Positions 23,258-34,375 of a stretch of 64,000 nt of DNA are shown here, piece by piece. Each line of letters begins with the position of its first letter. Within the stretch, counting starts at the first letter, position 1. The notes under the pieces were generated by a model. That model saw nothing but the letters and a program-made list of their open reading frames with translations. It was not told the DNA's origin and searched no databases. The stretch is from Tetraselmis striata (Eukaryota; Chlorophyta; Chlorodendrophyceae; Chlorodendrales; Chlorodendraceae): contig VCJN01002072.1 of the NCBI GenBank assembly GCA_006384855.1, forward strand, positions 51,453 through 115,452, given 5' to 3'. A program made the position numbers and the translations under genes.

Positions 23258-23655
23258 CCTCCGGGGCCAGTACACAACCCTCCCGACACCGTATCGGGGT
23301 TCCGCCTACCGGCCCGAGTGAGCCAGCCTCCGGGGCTGCGCTCAACATACCGTATCGGGGTTCCGCCTACCGGCCCGAGAGAGCCAGCCTCCGGGGCTGC
23401 GCTCAACATACCGTATCGCGGTTCCGCCTACCGGCCCGAGTGAGCCAGCCTCCGGGGCTGCGCTCAACATACCGTATCGGGGTTCCGCCTACCGGCCCGA
23501 GAGAGCCAGCCTCCGGGGCTGCGCTCAACATACCGTATCGGGGTTCCGCCTACCGACCCGAGCGAGCCAGCCTCCGGGGCTGCGCTCAACATACCGTATC
23601 GGGGTTCCGCCTACCGGCCCGAGAGAGCCAGCCTCCGGGGCTGCGCTCAACAGAC
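23258..23655. repeat. 61-bp tandem repeat, ~6.5 copies, inside the TRIM-like element
   Basis: Units contain CAGCCTCCGGGGCTGCGCTC and GGGGTTCCGCCTACC with period 61 bp (starts at about 23324, 23385, 23446, 23507, 23568, 23629). Variants alternate GAGTGAGCC, GAGAGAGCC and GAGCGAGCC. Period 61 is not a multiple of 3, so it cycles through all frames. Confidence 0.95.
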
Positions 23656-24502
23656 AAGTCCCCGGGATTTTGTCGAACCACTGCTGTACTTAGCTTTTAG
23701 ATTCAAACTTCAGAAATAGAATTCGAAAACACACCTTGCGTCGAGCCAGGCAGTCACACGTCGTGGTTCCACTAGCAATACCGGAGGCATACGGCGAAAC
23801 GACCTGCGAGCCGGCTGGTGGCTTTTGCTTACTGGAGGGACCGCCGGACGACCGTCACAGAGCTGCTGTGCGGACCCTTGGACCCCGGACAGCGATAACA
23901 CAGTGGAGCGTTTCAGCGGAGCGCGTCGTAAACCAGCCATCCAAGATCGACGCAGCGAGAACCACACGCGAACCGCCCAGGCGCCTACCTACCCAGGTCC
24001 CGCCTATCACGTCCTGCCTGCCACCTTCGACGGAGTGAACGACCATTGTGGTGGTGCTGGCTACTCGCCGACCGCGCGTATGGGGCTAGCAACTGCGAGG
24101 CAGCACTGCTACTGGGTGCCATCAGCTCAGCTACGAGCAGCCCGCCCCGTGCTCCCCCGCATGCGCGTTGGCTACCAGCAGCTCGTGCTCAGCAGCCCCC
24201 CCGCTCGCGGAGAGGCTGCCAGAAGCATCTTGCGGAGCGCACTGCCCGGCATCGCACAGGGCACGAGGATGACGCCCTCGCGGCCTCATCACCAGCCAGC
24301 TCCGGCTCGCCAGCTCCACAGTGGGGCGACTATACAGCATGGAGCAGTGCACGCGGAAGCGCGTTGCCCGGAAGCTATCAAGGATGTATAGAGTAGTCGC
24401 TATTAATTACTGCTGCTGTTCAGTACTGTAGTATTTGCGCCAGTTTCCGAATATTGTTCCAATTGCACACAGCGGTCAAGCGGAGATGACCCCCGTGTAC
24501 AA

Positions 24503-24512
24503 TTGAGGGGGG
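24503..24512 (+). promoter_or_regulatory. Polypurine tract of the TRIM-like element
   Basis: TTGAGGGGGG lies directly upstream of the right LTR, where plus-strand DNA synthesis is primed in LTR elements. Confidence 0.7.
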
Positions 24513-24513
24513 C

Positions 24514-24740
24514 TGTTGGAATCTGCCCGATACCCTAGCACCGGCCGATACCCTAGCACCGGCCGGGCACATGTCCCGCGCGCCTTTGCGCGCGCGTGCC
24601 TGTCTCCCGGCCCGCCGGGGGCTCTGCTTTCACTCTCTTCCTGTCCACAGTCCCCGCAGCTCGAGCCCGGCTCGCTGCTCCCACTGTAAGATGCTCCGAG
24701 CACTTCCACTCACCATCACCTCCGCGGTTGAGCCGTTTAG
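24514..24740 (+). repeat. Right LTR of nested TRIM-like element
   Basis: See 22867-23099. It is followed by ATTGTGTCTGCTCCC, which restores the recombinase frame. Confidence 0.85.
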
Positions 24741-25409
24741 ATTGTGTCTGCTCCCTACCCAGAGTACCACCACAACTTCCGGGCCCTCCTGGCCTCGGTT
24801 GTCAACTTTATGTTCTTTGCCAGGGGCCTTACTGGCGTGTCCTGTCGAGTGCGAGACGTGCATGTCGACGACTACAACATCACTCTGCAAGTGTACCGAG
24901 AGAAGGGTTGCGCTGGTCGACGGGGACCCGACGACCTACGTGTACTTCTCCTCCCAGTGTCAGAGCAACCCCGAGTGGCCCGTCTCCTGCACCACTTCCT
25001 CGACCACGTCCAGTCAGTCCCCCTGGTTGCTGTCGGCTTGGCTATGACGAACTTCTGGGCTGTCAGTTCGGATGAGCAGTCTAAACCTTGGACTGCGGCT
25101 ACAATGTCAGACTGGCTGTCCACAGCCATCCGGTTGGTCAACGCTGCCCCCCCTGCTGGCACTTCCTGGACCTCGCACAGTCTTCGCAAAGGCGCAGCCT
25201 CTGCAGCGAACGCCATCGGTGTGCCATTGTCCCACATTCGCTACCAAGGCGGTTGGGCCACTAACTCTGACGTCGTTTTGGACTACATCGACCCCAATGT
25301 TCTTCCTTCACCTGGCGCATGGTTCTTCTTTGGACACATCGCCCCCCTACGCCACTTCCAAGTCCAACAGGACTCCGCAGCGGTGGCCTTCCCAGTGCCT
25401 CCTTCATGA
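24741..25409 (+). pseudogene. Tyrosine recombinase, C-terminal catalytic half
   Basis: The frame encodes YHHNFRALLASVVNFMFFAR, then RVRDVHVDDYNITLQVYREK, the conserved box SHSLRKGAASAANAIG (HxxR) and GGWATNSDVVLDYID, which holds the likely nucleophile Tyr. These are the catalytic signatures of YR integrases/Cryptons/DIRS elements. The product ends at 25409 (TGA) after VAFPVPPS, about 80 bp before the right direct repeat. Together with 21908-22861 it forms one gene of about 540 codons split by the TRIM-like insertion plus one TAG. Confidence 0.8.
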
Positions 25410-25488
25410 CTTGGCGCTACCTCTTCTCCGTCAATCCACCGCTCTCTCCGTTCGCTCATGACTGGCAAAACCAGACTCAACTTTGAAA

Positions 25489-25675
25489 TGTTTTAAACTA
25501 GTTTATGGGGTTTCCTCCCTTGACCTAACCGCTTTTCAGCTACAAGTGCTGCTCAGTGGTACGGGAACTAGGCATATGTTGTTGCGCCCTTTTTGGGTGC
25601 AGCACGAGTAGATACAAAAGCAGCTAGAACAGCTGAGCCTGCCATCTTCCAGTTTTCGCTGCGTTCCACGCAGCG
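25489..25675 (+). repeat. Right 187-bp direct repeat of the YR element
   Basis: Near-identical copy of 20709-20895. Continues into the arm CCCCCCTGACTCCGTTTTCC, which is absent from the left end. Confidence 0.93.
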
Positions 25676-26195
25676 CCCCCCCTGACTCCGTTTTCCCTCC
25701 ACGCTTTCGCTAAACCATCCTGCCAATTTCGGCTCTTGACCGTGTAAAACAGCCTGCGCACTGGTGCCAGTCCTGTTCCGGGGGCGGAAAAGAACAAATA
25801 GTCGCTATCTGCTAAAGTGCGTAGCGACTACCACCCGTACGGCACCCTGTACGGGTGCCGAACATAGAAAGAACATGAATTTCAAAGCTGAGTCTAGTTC
25901 TGCTAAAAAAGTGGCGCAGGCAAGAGCCGAAATTGGCATGAAGGTGACAACAGCGTGAAGGGAAAACGGAGTCGGGGGGGGGGGGGGGGGGGGGGGGGGC
26001 GAAACTGGACGATGGCATGCTCAGCTGTTACGGCTGCTTTTATTTTATGACTGAGGATTTGCTGATGCTGCACCCAAAAAGGGCGCAATGACAGGTGCCT
26101 AGTAACCCGTGCTACTTAGCAGCAATAACGGTAGCCGGAAAAGCGGTTAGGGAAAGGGAGGAAACCCCATAAACAAGTTTAGAACATTTCAAAGC
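25676..26195. repeat. Inverted arm: diverged reverse copy of the YR-element end
   Basis: GACTCCGTTTTCCCT...CCAATTTCGGCTCTTG at 25683-25740 is found reversed at about 25926-25977, just left of a 25-G run (25975-25999). Beyond it, 26010-26195 is a diverged reverse complement of the 187-bp repeat (shared blocks TTGCGCCCTTTTTGGGTGCAG, GTTTATGGGGTTTCCTCCCT and CTTTGAAATGTT). Repeat, arm, spacer, arm and repeat together form a large imperfect palindrome at 25483-26197. The 25746-25914 spacer has a poor open frame only. Confidence 0.85.
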
Positions 26196-26255
26196 GGTTC
26201 CCCCTGATGTGAGCCGGTGGGCAAATAGGCCGAGTTAAATATAGTGGCCACGGAG

Positions 26256-26945
26256 TCACTGCACCCCCCCCCACCCGGACATAGGTACAACATGGATGGG
26301 ACGCGCGACTGCCCGCGCCCGATACGGCGACCGGACTAACACACAACACCCACGTTCCGATGCAACGCGGCTACCAAACGAATAGCAGGCAAAGTATCCA
26401 TTAAACCGCACTCGCATAACGGTCGCCCGAACCGCGGTCTCCTGAACGAGCAGAACATCTACGGATCGCTCGATCAGCAGCGCGCCAACATCCTCCACGT
26501 TAAAAGACAACCCATTCACATTTAGCGTCGCAACGCACAGGTGGGCGGGCTTGGTAGGGAAGGGGAAGGGCGAAGGGTGGGGAGGAGGGGGAGGGCGGGC
26601 GGCCTGGCGATCCCAGTACGAGTGGTGTTCCCGCAAGTACCACCCCCACCAGCATGCGAAACGTTTTAAACGCTCGCGGACATCCGCACCCTGCCCATCT
26701 GTATAATACACATCAAAGCGCACTAGCCCATCCCGCTGCAACACACGATCGATCTTCGAAATGGCCGAGGGCCGGCCATTAAATGCCCGATCGACGCGGC
26801 TCCAAAAGGCAGGTAGTGGCGACGGATCCCCCCAACAACACACACGACGTAGGGACGCCCCAGCGCCCCGGCCAGGTGCCCAATCGTCCAAGGGAGAACC
26901 CCCCGTCACTATGACGGCTGCGCCCGGTGGCGCGTGGCTGCCCAT
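26256..26945 (-). pseudogene. LINE-type ORF, 5' fragment with APE-like endonuclease start
   Basis: The 229-residue minus-strand frame has a leader ending LKRFACWWGWYLREHHSY, then LCVATLNVNGLSF (the N-containing first motif) and VDVLLVQETAV (the QE motif) of the exonuclease-endonuclease-phosphatase fold used by APE-type non-LTR retrotransposons. It continues through RGCCVLVRSPYRARAV and ends before the His/Asp catalytic motifs. The frame stops at a C/G-rich junction near 26262. No reverse transcriptase follows, so the copy lacks its 3' part. This is a different lineage from the R2-like element at 35.3 kb, which uses a restriction-like endonuclease. Confidence 0.65.
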
Positions 26946-29436
26946 ATCGGGGCAAACCCTACCGGAGTTACGGTTATGTTACACCACGCGGGAAAACTCG
27001 GTGATGCGGTAAAGGGTCCAGGCAAACATTCCCTAGCGCGAGGGATAAGGGTTACGGATCCCCGGGTCGCCGGCCGGACAGGGCCGACAGCAAAGGGCCG
27101 GATACCGCTCAGTGAAGGACTAGTTGTTTCGCGGCGGGGCGCTAAGGCATGCCGGTTTGACCGCGAGCGGGCGGACGGGCGGGGGCAATCTTGCCTGCGG
27201 AGCGGAGCCGGGTTGCACCAAGAATCATGTCCCGACCTGGTGGCGTCCTATCCTGGTCTGTCCTGATCGATCCGACCTGCCGGCGGGGCGGCCCGGGGGG
27301 GGGGGGGGGGGGGGGGGGCGCTCGACGCAGGCAAATAATTAGTCGGCTTGTCCCCTTACCGCGCGACCGATCGCGGGATCCTCGCCGACACACGCAATCG
27401 CACGCGACGACCGGTAAAATCCGCGAAGATGTACGGCTAGTCCCGAGGGAGGGCCGTTGGAGTGCTGACCGGCTGGCTGGCTGCCTGGCTGGCGCTAGGG
27501 GGCTGGCGACGGCTGGTGGGCTAGCGGGCTGGCGGGCGACCGGCTCGGCGGATGGAGCGGACGGTGCCGCGAGTACTTTAATAGCCATATTGCGCTTATT
27601 TAACACAGGGAACAAGCGGCTGAGAAGTGTAAGGGGATTACTCGTGTTTATACGTCCAATACCGTCGGTATGTACCAGCTGTACCCATATGTTGGGACCG
27701 CCTAATGCGCGCGCGGCGCTGCTCTTCTCCTATCGCTGTACGGGCACCCGTACGTATCTCCTTGCACGTTATTTGAAAACCATATATTCGAAACCATGTT
27801 CGAAAACCATATTCGAAAAGCCATAAAGCCGCTAGATTATGCGATTAAGCGTAAATGAAGCGTAGATCCGACTTCATATATTGCCTACATATCACTGACG
27901 ATGGAGATGGTGCCCCCCATCTACGAAAAACCCATATTCGGATAACACTCTCAAATCGTCATCTCGTTGCGGTCGCGCCGCCCGCGCCGGCGAGATTTGG
28001 CCATCAGTCCAACAGCCGCCACGGACCCCAACACTTCTTATTGTCTCTACCATATGTGCTACATTTTGCATCTCTTTAGATCACTGGCATGCACGGCTCC
28101 CACGACATTCAAGTTCTCGACGGGTCATCAATTAAGCGTTAGGAGCCGTCCCGGTCTTGCTGATCGCCGGCCGCGATCGGCGCGGCTCCACCCTCATTCG
28201 CCATCTTGGGGCGATCACTTGAAGGTCGAGCGACGCGGAATAGAGCGAGCCTAGCAAGACTGAGGAATATGCGTCATGCATGAGGGGTGCCACCGGATTG
28301 CTACGTGTCGACGGGTATGTTAGGGTTCCGCCCGTAACCCTCACTGCACCCCTAACCCCTATATCGCTCGATAACGCGTACGCATACACGTTACTCCATA
28401 AAGACCACTCATAATTCATGATGACATCCGCATGCGGCAGTCTCTAAACATCATACGACGACCGTCTCCAACTATCGCACGGTCGTTTCCATCCATTGTA
28501 CGCGCCTTCAGTCTGCCGCGGATGACTGCATACATGCTACCCTATGATGACGCTTCTAATGTGGTCATCGTGGTATATTTCATCAACAAACAAGTAACCA
28601 CCGTTGATTCGACAGAAGTTCGAGACGGTGTTAACCCTGAACATGGTACGATAATCGCAGTTGTTAAATAGCTAACAATGCTCCCGGTAGTAATGTACCG
28701 TACCTCTGCATGTAGTACTAATACGCGTAATGTTGGCAACTAACCGACTAACTACTGTGCTGAGGGTGACATGCTGATATGCAATATATCCCGAAGATCC
28801 TCAAGACCTCCGAACAATCTGCCACGGCTACTGCTTTTGCTTTGCTTTGACCGATAGCCAATTCGCTATAACTGCCAATGCAATGCAAAATACGTGTAAC
28901 ATTCGGTTTCTCTTGCAACCTTTGTCTCTTCATTGCTTTTGCATCACCTTACCTTACGTGGTGCATGGCGTCAGACGCGCCGGGCGGTACCGAATAGGTG
29001 GCGGGATCCGGGCGCGCATGGTGGACATGAGGAGTTGTCGGCAGTCGCGATGGTTCACGGGGTGGCCTCGAGGGCCCACGATATGTTCCGGATGGGCCCA
29101 AATGCCCTCGATGCAAATCTACGACGTTGCAGATTTTCACTCGTTTTGTCCAAAATTTTCGCTAACGACCTAGGGCCTTCCGAAATGGAATCTACGGCGT
29201 CCCAGATTGAATATAGGAACCAGGGGCTTTTCCAATATGGGTTTTATATAATTATGTTATCCTTACATATCCCGGGGCTCGATCTGCCTGGGGTACCGGG
29301 TCATCGCCTATTCATCGGTACATGTAGAGGAATGGTACGTAGTCGCGACTACACGAAGCGCTACCAGTACTTTCCGTGCATTCTCTAAGACGCTTTCGCT
29401 GCGCTATAATATAGATATAGCCATACCCATATCGAT
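26946..29436. other. Gene-poor stretch
   Basis: Contains a 22-G run (27297-27318), a GGCTGGCTGG-rich simple stretch (27465-27540) and the short repeats ATTCGAAA(A)CC around 27780-27815. Open frames are short and have no recognised motifs. Confidence 0.5.
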
Positions 29437-29495
29437 CGATAATTACGTGAGCTAGCAGCAGAAGGCGACGATATCGGAAATCACGGAAATCACCC
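29437..29495 (-). repeat. Solitary 3'-tail fragment of the R2-like element
   Basis: Reverse complement reads GATTTCCGATATCGTCGCCT and CTGCTGCTAGCTCACGTAAT, closely matching the 3' tail at 39700-39737. Probably a severely 5'-truncated insertion. Confidence 0.65.
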
Positions 29496-29797
29496 ATATC
29501 GATCGCAATATACCAGTAGTAGTCGCTACTACCTGATGGACTGCGCGGCATAGTCGCTATTTGAAACTTGAAATTTGAAATCTCTTTATCCCACCATATT
29601 AATTACGAGGTGAGTCTATCTGTCTGAGTGTCTGTGCGTCTGTCGCCGACTTTCCGACATTCGGAACAGTTTTGCATAGATTACTAGATAAGTCGACTAT
29701 GTATCCGTTATAGATTCCGTCATAATTCCGCGCATGCCAAAATAACCGTCGCGCTTACCTGCTGCGCTGACTACATGTACCGGAAAAAAAAATGTAC

Positions 29798-29998
29798 CGG
29801 TACGGGTACCGGCCGCCCGGCCGCCGCCGGTCGGGCCGATCGTCGCCGTTATTAGTCGGGTCTATGGGGCGGGCATGGCGCGCGCGAAGCGCCGAGCCCG
29901 GTACGGGTACCGGCCGCCCGGCCGCCGCCGGTCGGGCCGATCGTCGCCGTTAGTCGGGTCTATGGGGCGGGCATGGCGCGCGAAGCGCCGAGCCCGCC
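29798..29998. repeat. Two tandem ~101-bp GC-rich units
   Basis: Each unit starts CGGTACGGGTACCGGCCGCC and ends GAAGCGCCGAGCC. Copy 2 lacks a few bases (TTA near GCCGTTA and one CG). Surrounding sequence to about 30130 is rich in CGTCGG-type motifs. Confidence 0.9.
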
Positions 29999-30429
29999 GT
30001 GTGGACTGGCTACGGACGCCGTACGCCGTCGGTCGTCCGTCGCCGAACGCCGGACGACCGTCGCCCGTTCGCCTCGCCGCCCGTCCATATCGACGCACGT
30101 CGGGCCCCGGCGGGTCGGCGGGTCGGCGGACGCGGGATTTTACAATGTAGCGACTACTGTACTACGATTGATCCTTGCGGCTCTTTGGATTCCACTCACG
30201 AGCCCCGCCAAGGTAGCCCCTCACCTGTGTAGTGTAGTAGTGTCGTATATAGTGTAGCAGTGTATAACTTCCTGCAAAGGGTTTACTTGTTATACCGTTA
30301 ATCCCGCAGGCGGGACTGCAACATACCATGCCCGCATAGCGTACGGGGCCCGAACCTGGCCCGACAAACATGAACTACCCGCATATTATGTCCCGCATGC
30401 CGTACAAACACAAATGGCAGTATTATGTA

Positions 30430-31900
30430 TTATTGTAATTACATGAGCTAGCTGCAAAAGGCGATCAGGAAATCACCCGAAAAGGCAATAGGAAACGTCC
30501 ACTACGGACAACAGCTGCGCGGTGGAAGCCGCACCCGGAGAAGGTGCGGAATGAGCACGGGTAGACGCATCATACTTGGCCGTCTGCACTCCGGCATAGA
30601 GAATGCTGCCCAAGGTACCATCCGTACCTTCGAATGAATTCGTCATGCACGCAAGCAAAGACTCGCCGCAACAACCCCCGCCGCGTGCGCGACAGGTGAT
30701 GGCGGAACTCAACGCGCTGGCTGGCGACAGAGTTACGAAGAGCCTGGACGGACTGACCACGAAGGAAGCATGACGTCGGGGCGGAAAGACCGCCAAGGAA
30801 GTTGCGCATAGGAAGCAACACCGCGACGATGTAGACCACCGTCAAAGCGGATTTTCCGAGACGGCCGCGGTCCTCAACCATAAAAGGGTAGTACCGGGGA
30901 ACACCATGTAGGGGCGGAAGACGCTCGGTTCGCCGCCAACTTGTTGTGCTCCGCCTCGGTCGCCGCGATCCCTGGCGTTCCCCGGTCGCCGCGACCAGCG
31001 GGGGTCGTTGCCCCAAGTAGGGTCGTGGAGGACACTACGCACTCTAAATCGATCATGTAATCGTACGCCCCCCCCCCCCCCCCCCACCCCCACCCCCACC
31101 CCGCCAGCGTCAAATCTGACGGCCGCGAGCGGCGGTCCGCTGGGCGCAACCCACTCGTCTCAAGTAGGGTCAAGTCGCCGACTCCCGAGCGGTCCCGGTC
31201 GAACACCGCCCCCGCTTCAATCGCCACGGAAGCCCACAGATTTTTCAAAAGCGGTATATATGCATGCGGTGCTTGTAGTTCGCGACGGGGCAGATGGGAA
31301 GGTGATGCACAACGAAATCCGTAGCGCTCCGGTTCGAGCCATCCGTAGAGCGAAGCCATAAGGGTCAATACCACAAGCGGGGCCATGGCATATGTGATAA
31401 GCGCAGAACCCCCGCGCGGGCGAAGGCTCAGCACCCGCGCCGCGGCGGGCGAATAAGCAGCATGGGGAATCTTGCGGGCTGACTCATGATCCGACTGGAA
31501 ACCCGATAGGGAGCCCGGCCCGCATGCATCATACAAGCGCGCATGGTATCAAGTCGCGAGGCCGCGGCACCAGTACGATGGAAGCCAAGCGCGAGGGCAG
31601 CGAAGTCACGCAATCGAATCGTACGGCTGAGGAGGCGTTGGACAACCATGGGCGCGGGTTGATCATCGGACGAAGCAGCACCCGTACCCGTACCCGAGGG
31701 CGGAGCTGTAGTAGCGCATGGCTACGGTTCTAGTAGGGAAGGAGTTGCCGCTGCCAGAGGGGGTGCCACTAATTTGCGGGGCGACGGTATCTTGGGAGCT
31801 AAAAAAGCGTATGTAGTAACGGTATTGGCAGTATTCGTATCACCGATAGGAAGCGATTGCTTGGCATCACATGCGGCCTCACCAGTACAAACTCTAGGTG
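30430..31900 (-). mobile_element. 5'-truncated, decayed copy of the R2-like retrotransposon
   Basis: On the minus strand, segments such as PIGDTNTANTVTTYAF, RLLSRTIRLRDFAALALGF, HRTGAAASRLDT, LKNLWASVAIEAGAVFDRDR and LRGQSVQALRNSVASQ parallel the C-terminal third of the element at 35.3-39.7 kb in order. It carries frameshifts and stops and lacks RT. The 3' tail (GATTTCCTGATCGCCTTTTG, GCTAGCTCATGTAATT) matches the other copy. Its orientation is opposite to that copy, about 3.4 kb away. A 17-C run at 31069-31085 lies inside. Confidence 0.85.
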
Positions 31901-33399
31901 CCCCATGTGTCCCTGATTCAAGAAACCGTTCGATCTTGGAACTCGCGTTTTCGGAAATGTACGACCCCGGCCTCAACCCCTTCCGCGGGAGCGGCTGAGG
32001 CAGCTCTCTACTTATCGATAGGATGAACACTAGAGGACGCCCATACGTAGGGGTTACGCCCCATGGCGGTCAGTTTGAGGTCAATTTCGGTCGATGCCGG
32101 CCCGATGGGGCCGACCGACCCAAATTTTCCCTGCTTTCGAGCTCCTCCCGCATATGCATCCCCTGCCACACTCGGCTGGCTATTTAGCCAGCCGCACATT
32201 TATTGTACCGTCCCATGTCCTAGCTCCTAGGGTTGCGGTAGAGCCAATGAGTGGGCCATGACGAGGTAGTCGGTGCGCGGTGCCCCATCTCCCCCCGTAT
32301 TTCTGAGCCGACATTATATAAACAAACGGCGGAATGAGGGGCCGGTCAACCACCACCCGTAGATGAGTGGTCGACGTGCCACTCATCTACCTATGCCTAC
32401 CGAAGGCTACTGTACCCATATGCTAGGGATAGAGTCCATATCGCCGATTTTAAACACCGTGTGGGTGCGCCGTGGCAAAGAGATGGCCTCCAATAGGACC
32501 GCAAAGGAGAAAATCGCTACATGTACGTCTCGACACGCGGGAGAAAGGCCGCCACACTCGGAGCAAGAATATGGCCCTATTTGGGCCCATATGGGCCTTG
32601 GATCTCCCGGTGGGTGTCCTAACGGAGAAGTGTTTCTCCCACGAGAGAAATAGCGATCTACATAGAACATCGCGCTTTCCTTCCCACGGGCGCGCCGTGC
32701 GCATTCCGTCCAGAGCAACCGTCGGCGCGCCGTCATCAATCCCTAAACGTGCAATACAAACTACAACAATCTACTTGGTGCTTTCCAAGATCAACTCCAC
32801 TACCCGTAAGATGTAATCCTTATCTACCAGGTTTCTTTCAAAATCATCCATCAAACTATTGTCCTCACATCTTCTATTCTATTCTACTCTACTCTGCTCT
32901 ACACTAATCGACTCGACTCGACTAAACCCTACTCTATTCAATTCCTCTCTTTTTTACTCTGAATGCCGAACATCCTAAATTCCTATCTCGACTGTCGAGT
33001 TATACCGGGAAAGACCGTGTGTGACGCGTTTTGATTTAAACTACACCCCTCCACATAAGTCCCATGCCCCTTTCTCGCCGAATCCGAGCTTACGAATAGT
33101 AGGGCAGCTGAATCTAGGGTTTATGACCTGACATCCTGGAATATTGCACATTTATGCTCCGCCGTTACCACCATAGGGTGTAAGCAACTCCTTTGGCGCC
33201 CTAACAAGTACCCTGCACGAGTGGCACTTGCGCCAGACTGGGCGTTTCCAGTACCCCCACAACAACGGAAGTAAGGCTCCGCATCGGTCCTGGGGACTTA
33301 AATATCAAGAATTGATTATATATTCCGAACCTAAAGATCAAGAATTGATTCTCGATCCGGTTGATCCGATCTTTATTTGATTCAGCTTTTATTTAGTTC
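31901..33399. other. No gene seen; TCTAC/CGACT pentamer patch
   Basis: Simple pentamers (CTATT, CTACT, CGACT) occur at about 32871-32945. The remainder has only short open frames. A+T content is higher than in the host genes. Confidence 0.5.
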
Positions 33400-33600
33400 G
33401 TAAATATCGGTGCGCCAGTAAATCCCACCCCCTAAATACCAATGCACCAGTAAATTCCGGTACCTAAATATCGGTGCACCAGTAAATCCCACCACATAAA
33501 TACCAATGCACCAGTAAATCCCACCACCTAAATATCGATGCACCAGTAAATTCCACCACCTAAATACCAATGCACCAGTAGATTCTGTCCGAAATATTGG
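33400..33600. repeat. 32-bp satellite array, ~6 copies
   Basis: Units contain CAGTAAATCCCACCACCTAA then ATACCAATGCAC or ATATCGGTGCAC. Cores start at 33416 and 33448, i.e. period 32 bp. ACCAATGCAC and ATCGGTGCAC variants alternate. Confidence 0.92.
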
Positions 33601-34154
33601 TGCATCAAAGCACATTTAGGCAGTATTAGGGCATTTTCTTCCGTGATTTCGCGATAATGCCGGAATATATGAAATTGTGTCCCGAATATCCGATGAATAC
33701 TGGGCCTCTGGACCACAAGCAATACATCATTATTACACAATTGTGCATTCAGTACAACAACATGTATACTACAGCACCTGCCATGTGCTAAGTACTACAA
33801 AACATTTATGGGACCAATCCCATACAACTTGGGAAAAGTATGATGCCCTTGCCCTCCCCCGTAGTCCGATGTAATCATCAATGAGTTTAACCCTCTCCAG
33901 GTTGAGTATTATATTATGCACTTCTCTAGGACATAGTTTAACCCTCTCCAAGTTATAAGGGATCATTGGGCAAAAAATAGATGCGCATCGCCGCTGGGTG
34001 ACACATAACAATTTATATGCACAGTGAGTGAATGGCTGTTGCTGGCATGCACGGCTGGCATGTATGTGTTGGTTATTGCTAATGGCTGCGGTCTATATCA
34101 TGCCATAATAAATGCAATGCCGCATGATAAGACGTGTTTACATGGGTGATTGGC

Positions 34155-34375
34155 CGGTACCTAAATATCGATCGATGCACCAGTAAATCCCACCACCTAA
34201 ATACCAATGCACCAATAAATCCCACCACCTAAATATCGGTGCACCAGTAAATCTCACCACCTAAATACCAATAATGCACTAGTAAATCCCACCACCTAAG
34301 TATCGGTGCACCAGTAAATCCCACGCCCTAAATATCGGTGCACCCGTAAATACCACCACCTAAATACCAATGGTT
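34155..34375. repeat. Second 32-bp satellite array, same family
   Basis: About 6-7 copies of the same unit as 33400-33600, with a few insertions (ATCGATCGATGC, CCAATAATGC). The 0.55 kb between the arrays has no recognised gene. Confidence 0.92.

Larger units (their letters stand above)
22867..24740 (+). mobile_element. Nested small LTR retrotransposon (TRIM-like), 1.87 kb
   Basis: Direct repeats of 233 bp (22867-23099) and 227 bp (24514-24740) flank 1.41 kb. Both start TGTTGGAATCTGCCCG and end TTGAGCCGTTTAG. They differ by a 6-bp indel in a CGG run and a few substitutions. Immediately before the right repeat lies a polypurine tract, TTGAGGGGGG (24503-24512). Host bases GAT(T) occur at both borders, compatible with a 3-4 bp target duplication, although the exact LTR end is ambiguous. 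No gag, protease, RT or integrase is encoded, so it is non-autonomous. Internal open frames (e.g. 23825-24391) are not recognisable. It sits inside the recombinase gene and splits it. Confidence 0.8.
20658..26195 (+). mobile_element. Tyrosine-recombinase retroelement-like unit (DIRS/Ngaro-like ends, no RT seen)
   Basis: The unit has a short motif CTGGTGCCAGTCCTGT (left 20660s, right 25761), a 187-bp direct repeat (20709-20895 and 25489-25675), a gag-like ORF, a split tyrosine recombinase gene, and after the right repeat an inverted copy of the same end sequence (to about 26195). The left order is motif then 187-bp repeat. The right order is 187-bp repeat, unique arm, then motif. Such split or permuted repeats are how DIRS/Ngaro/PAT-type YR elements rebuild a circle. 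No reverse transcriptase or RNase H motif was found between gag and recombinase. It is therefore either a deletion derivative or an RT-less class. The direct repeats differ at about one position, so insertion was recent. Confidence 0.7.

Noticed and set aside
33400..34375. 32-bp arrays as CRISPR-like repeats
   Set aside because: No unique spacers. Units are contiguous, and the context is eukaryotic.
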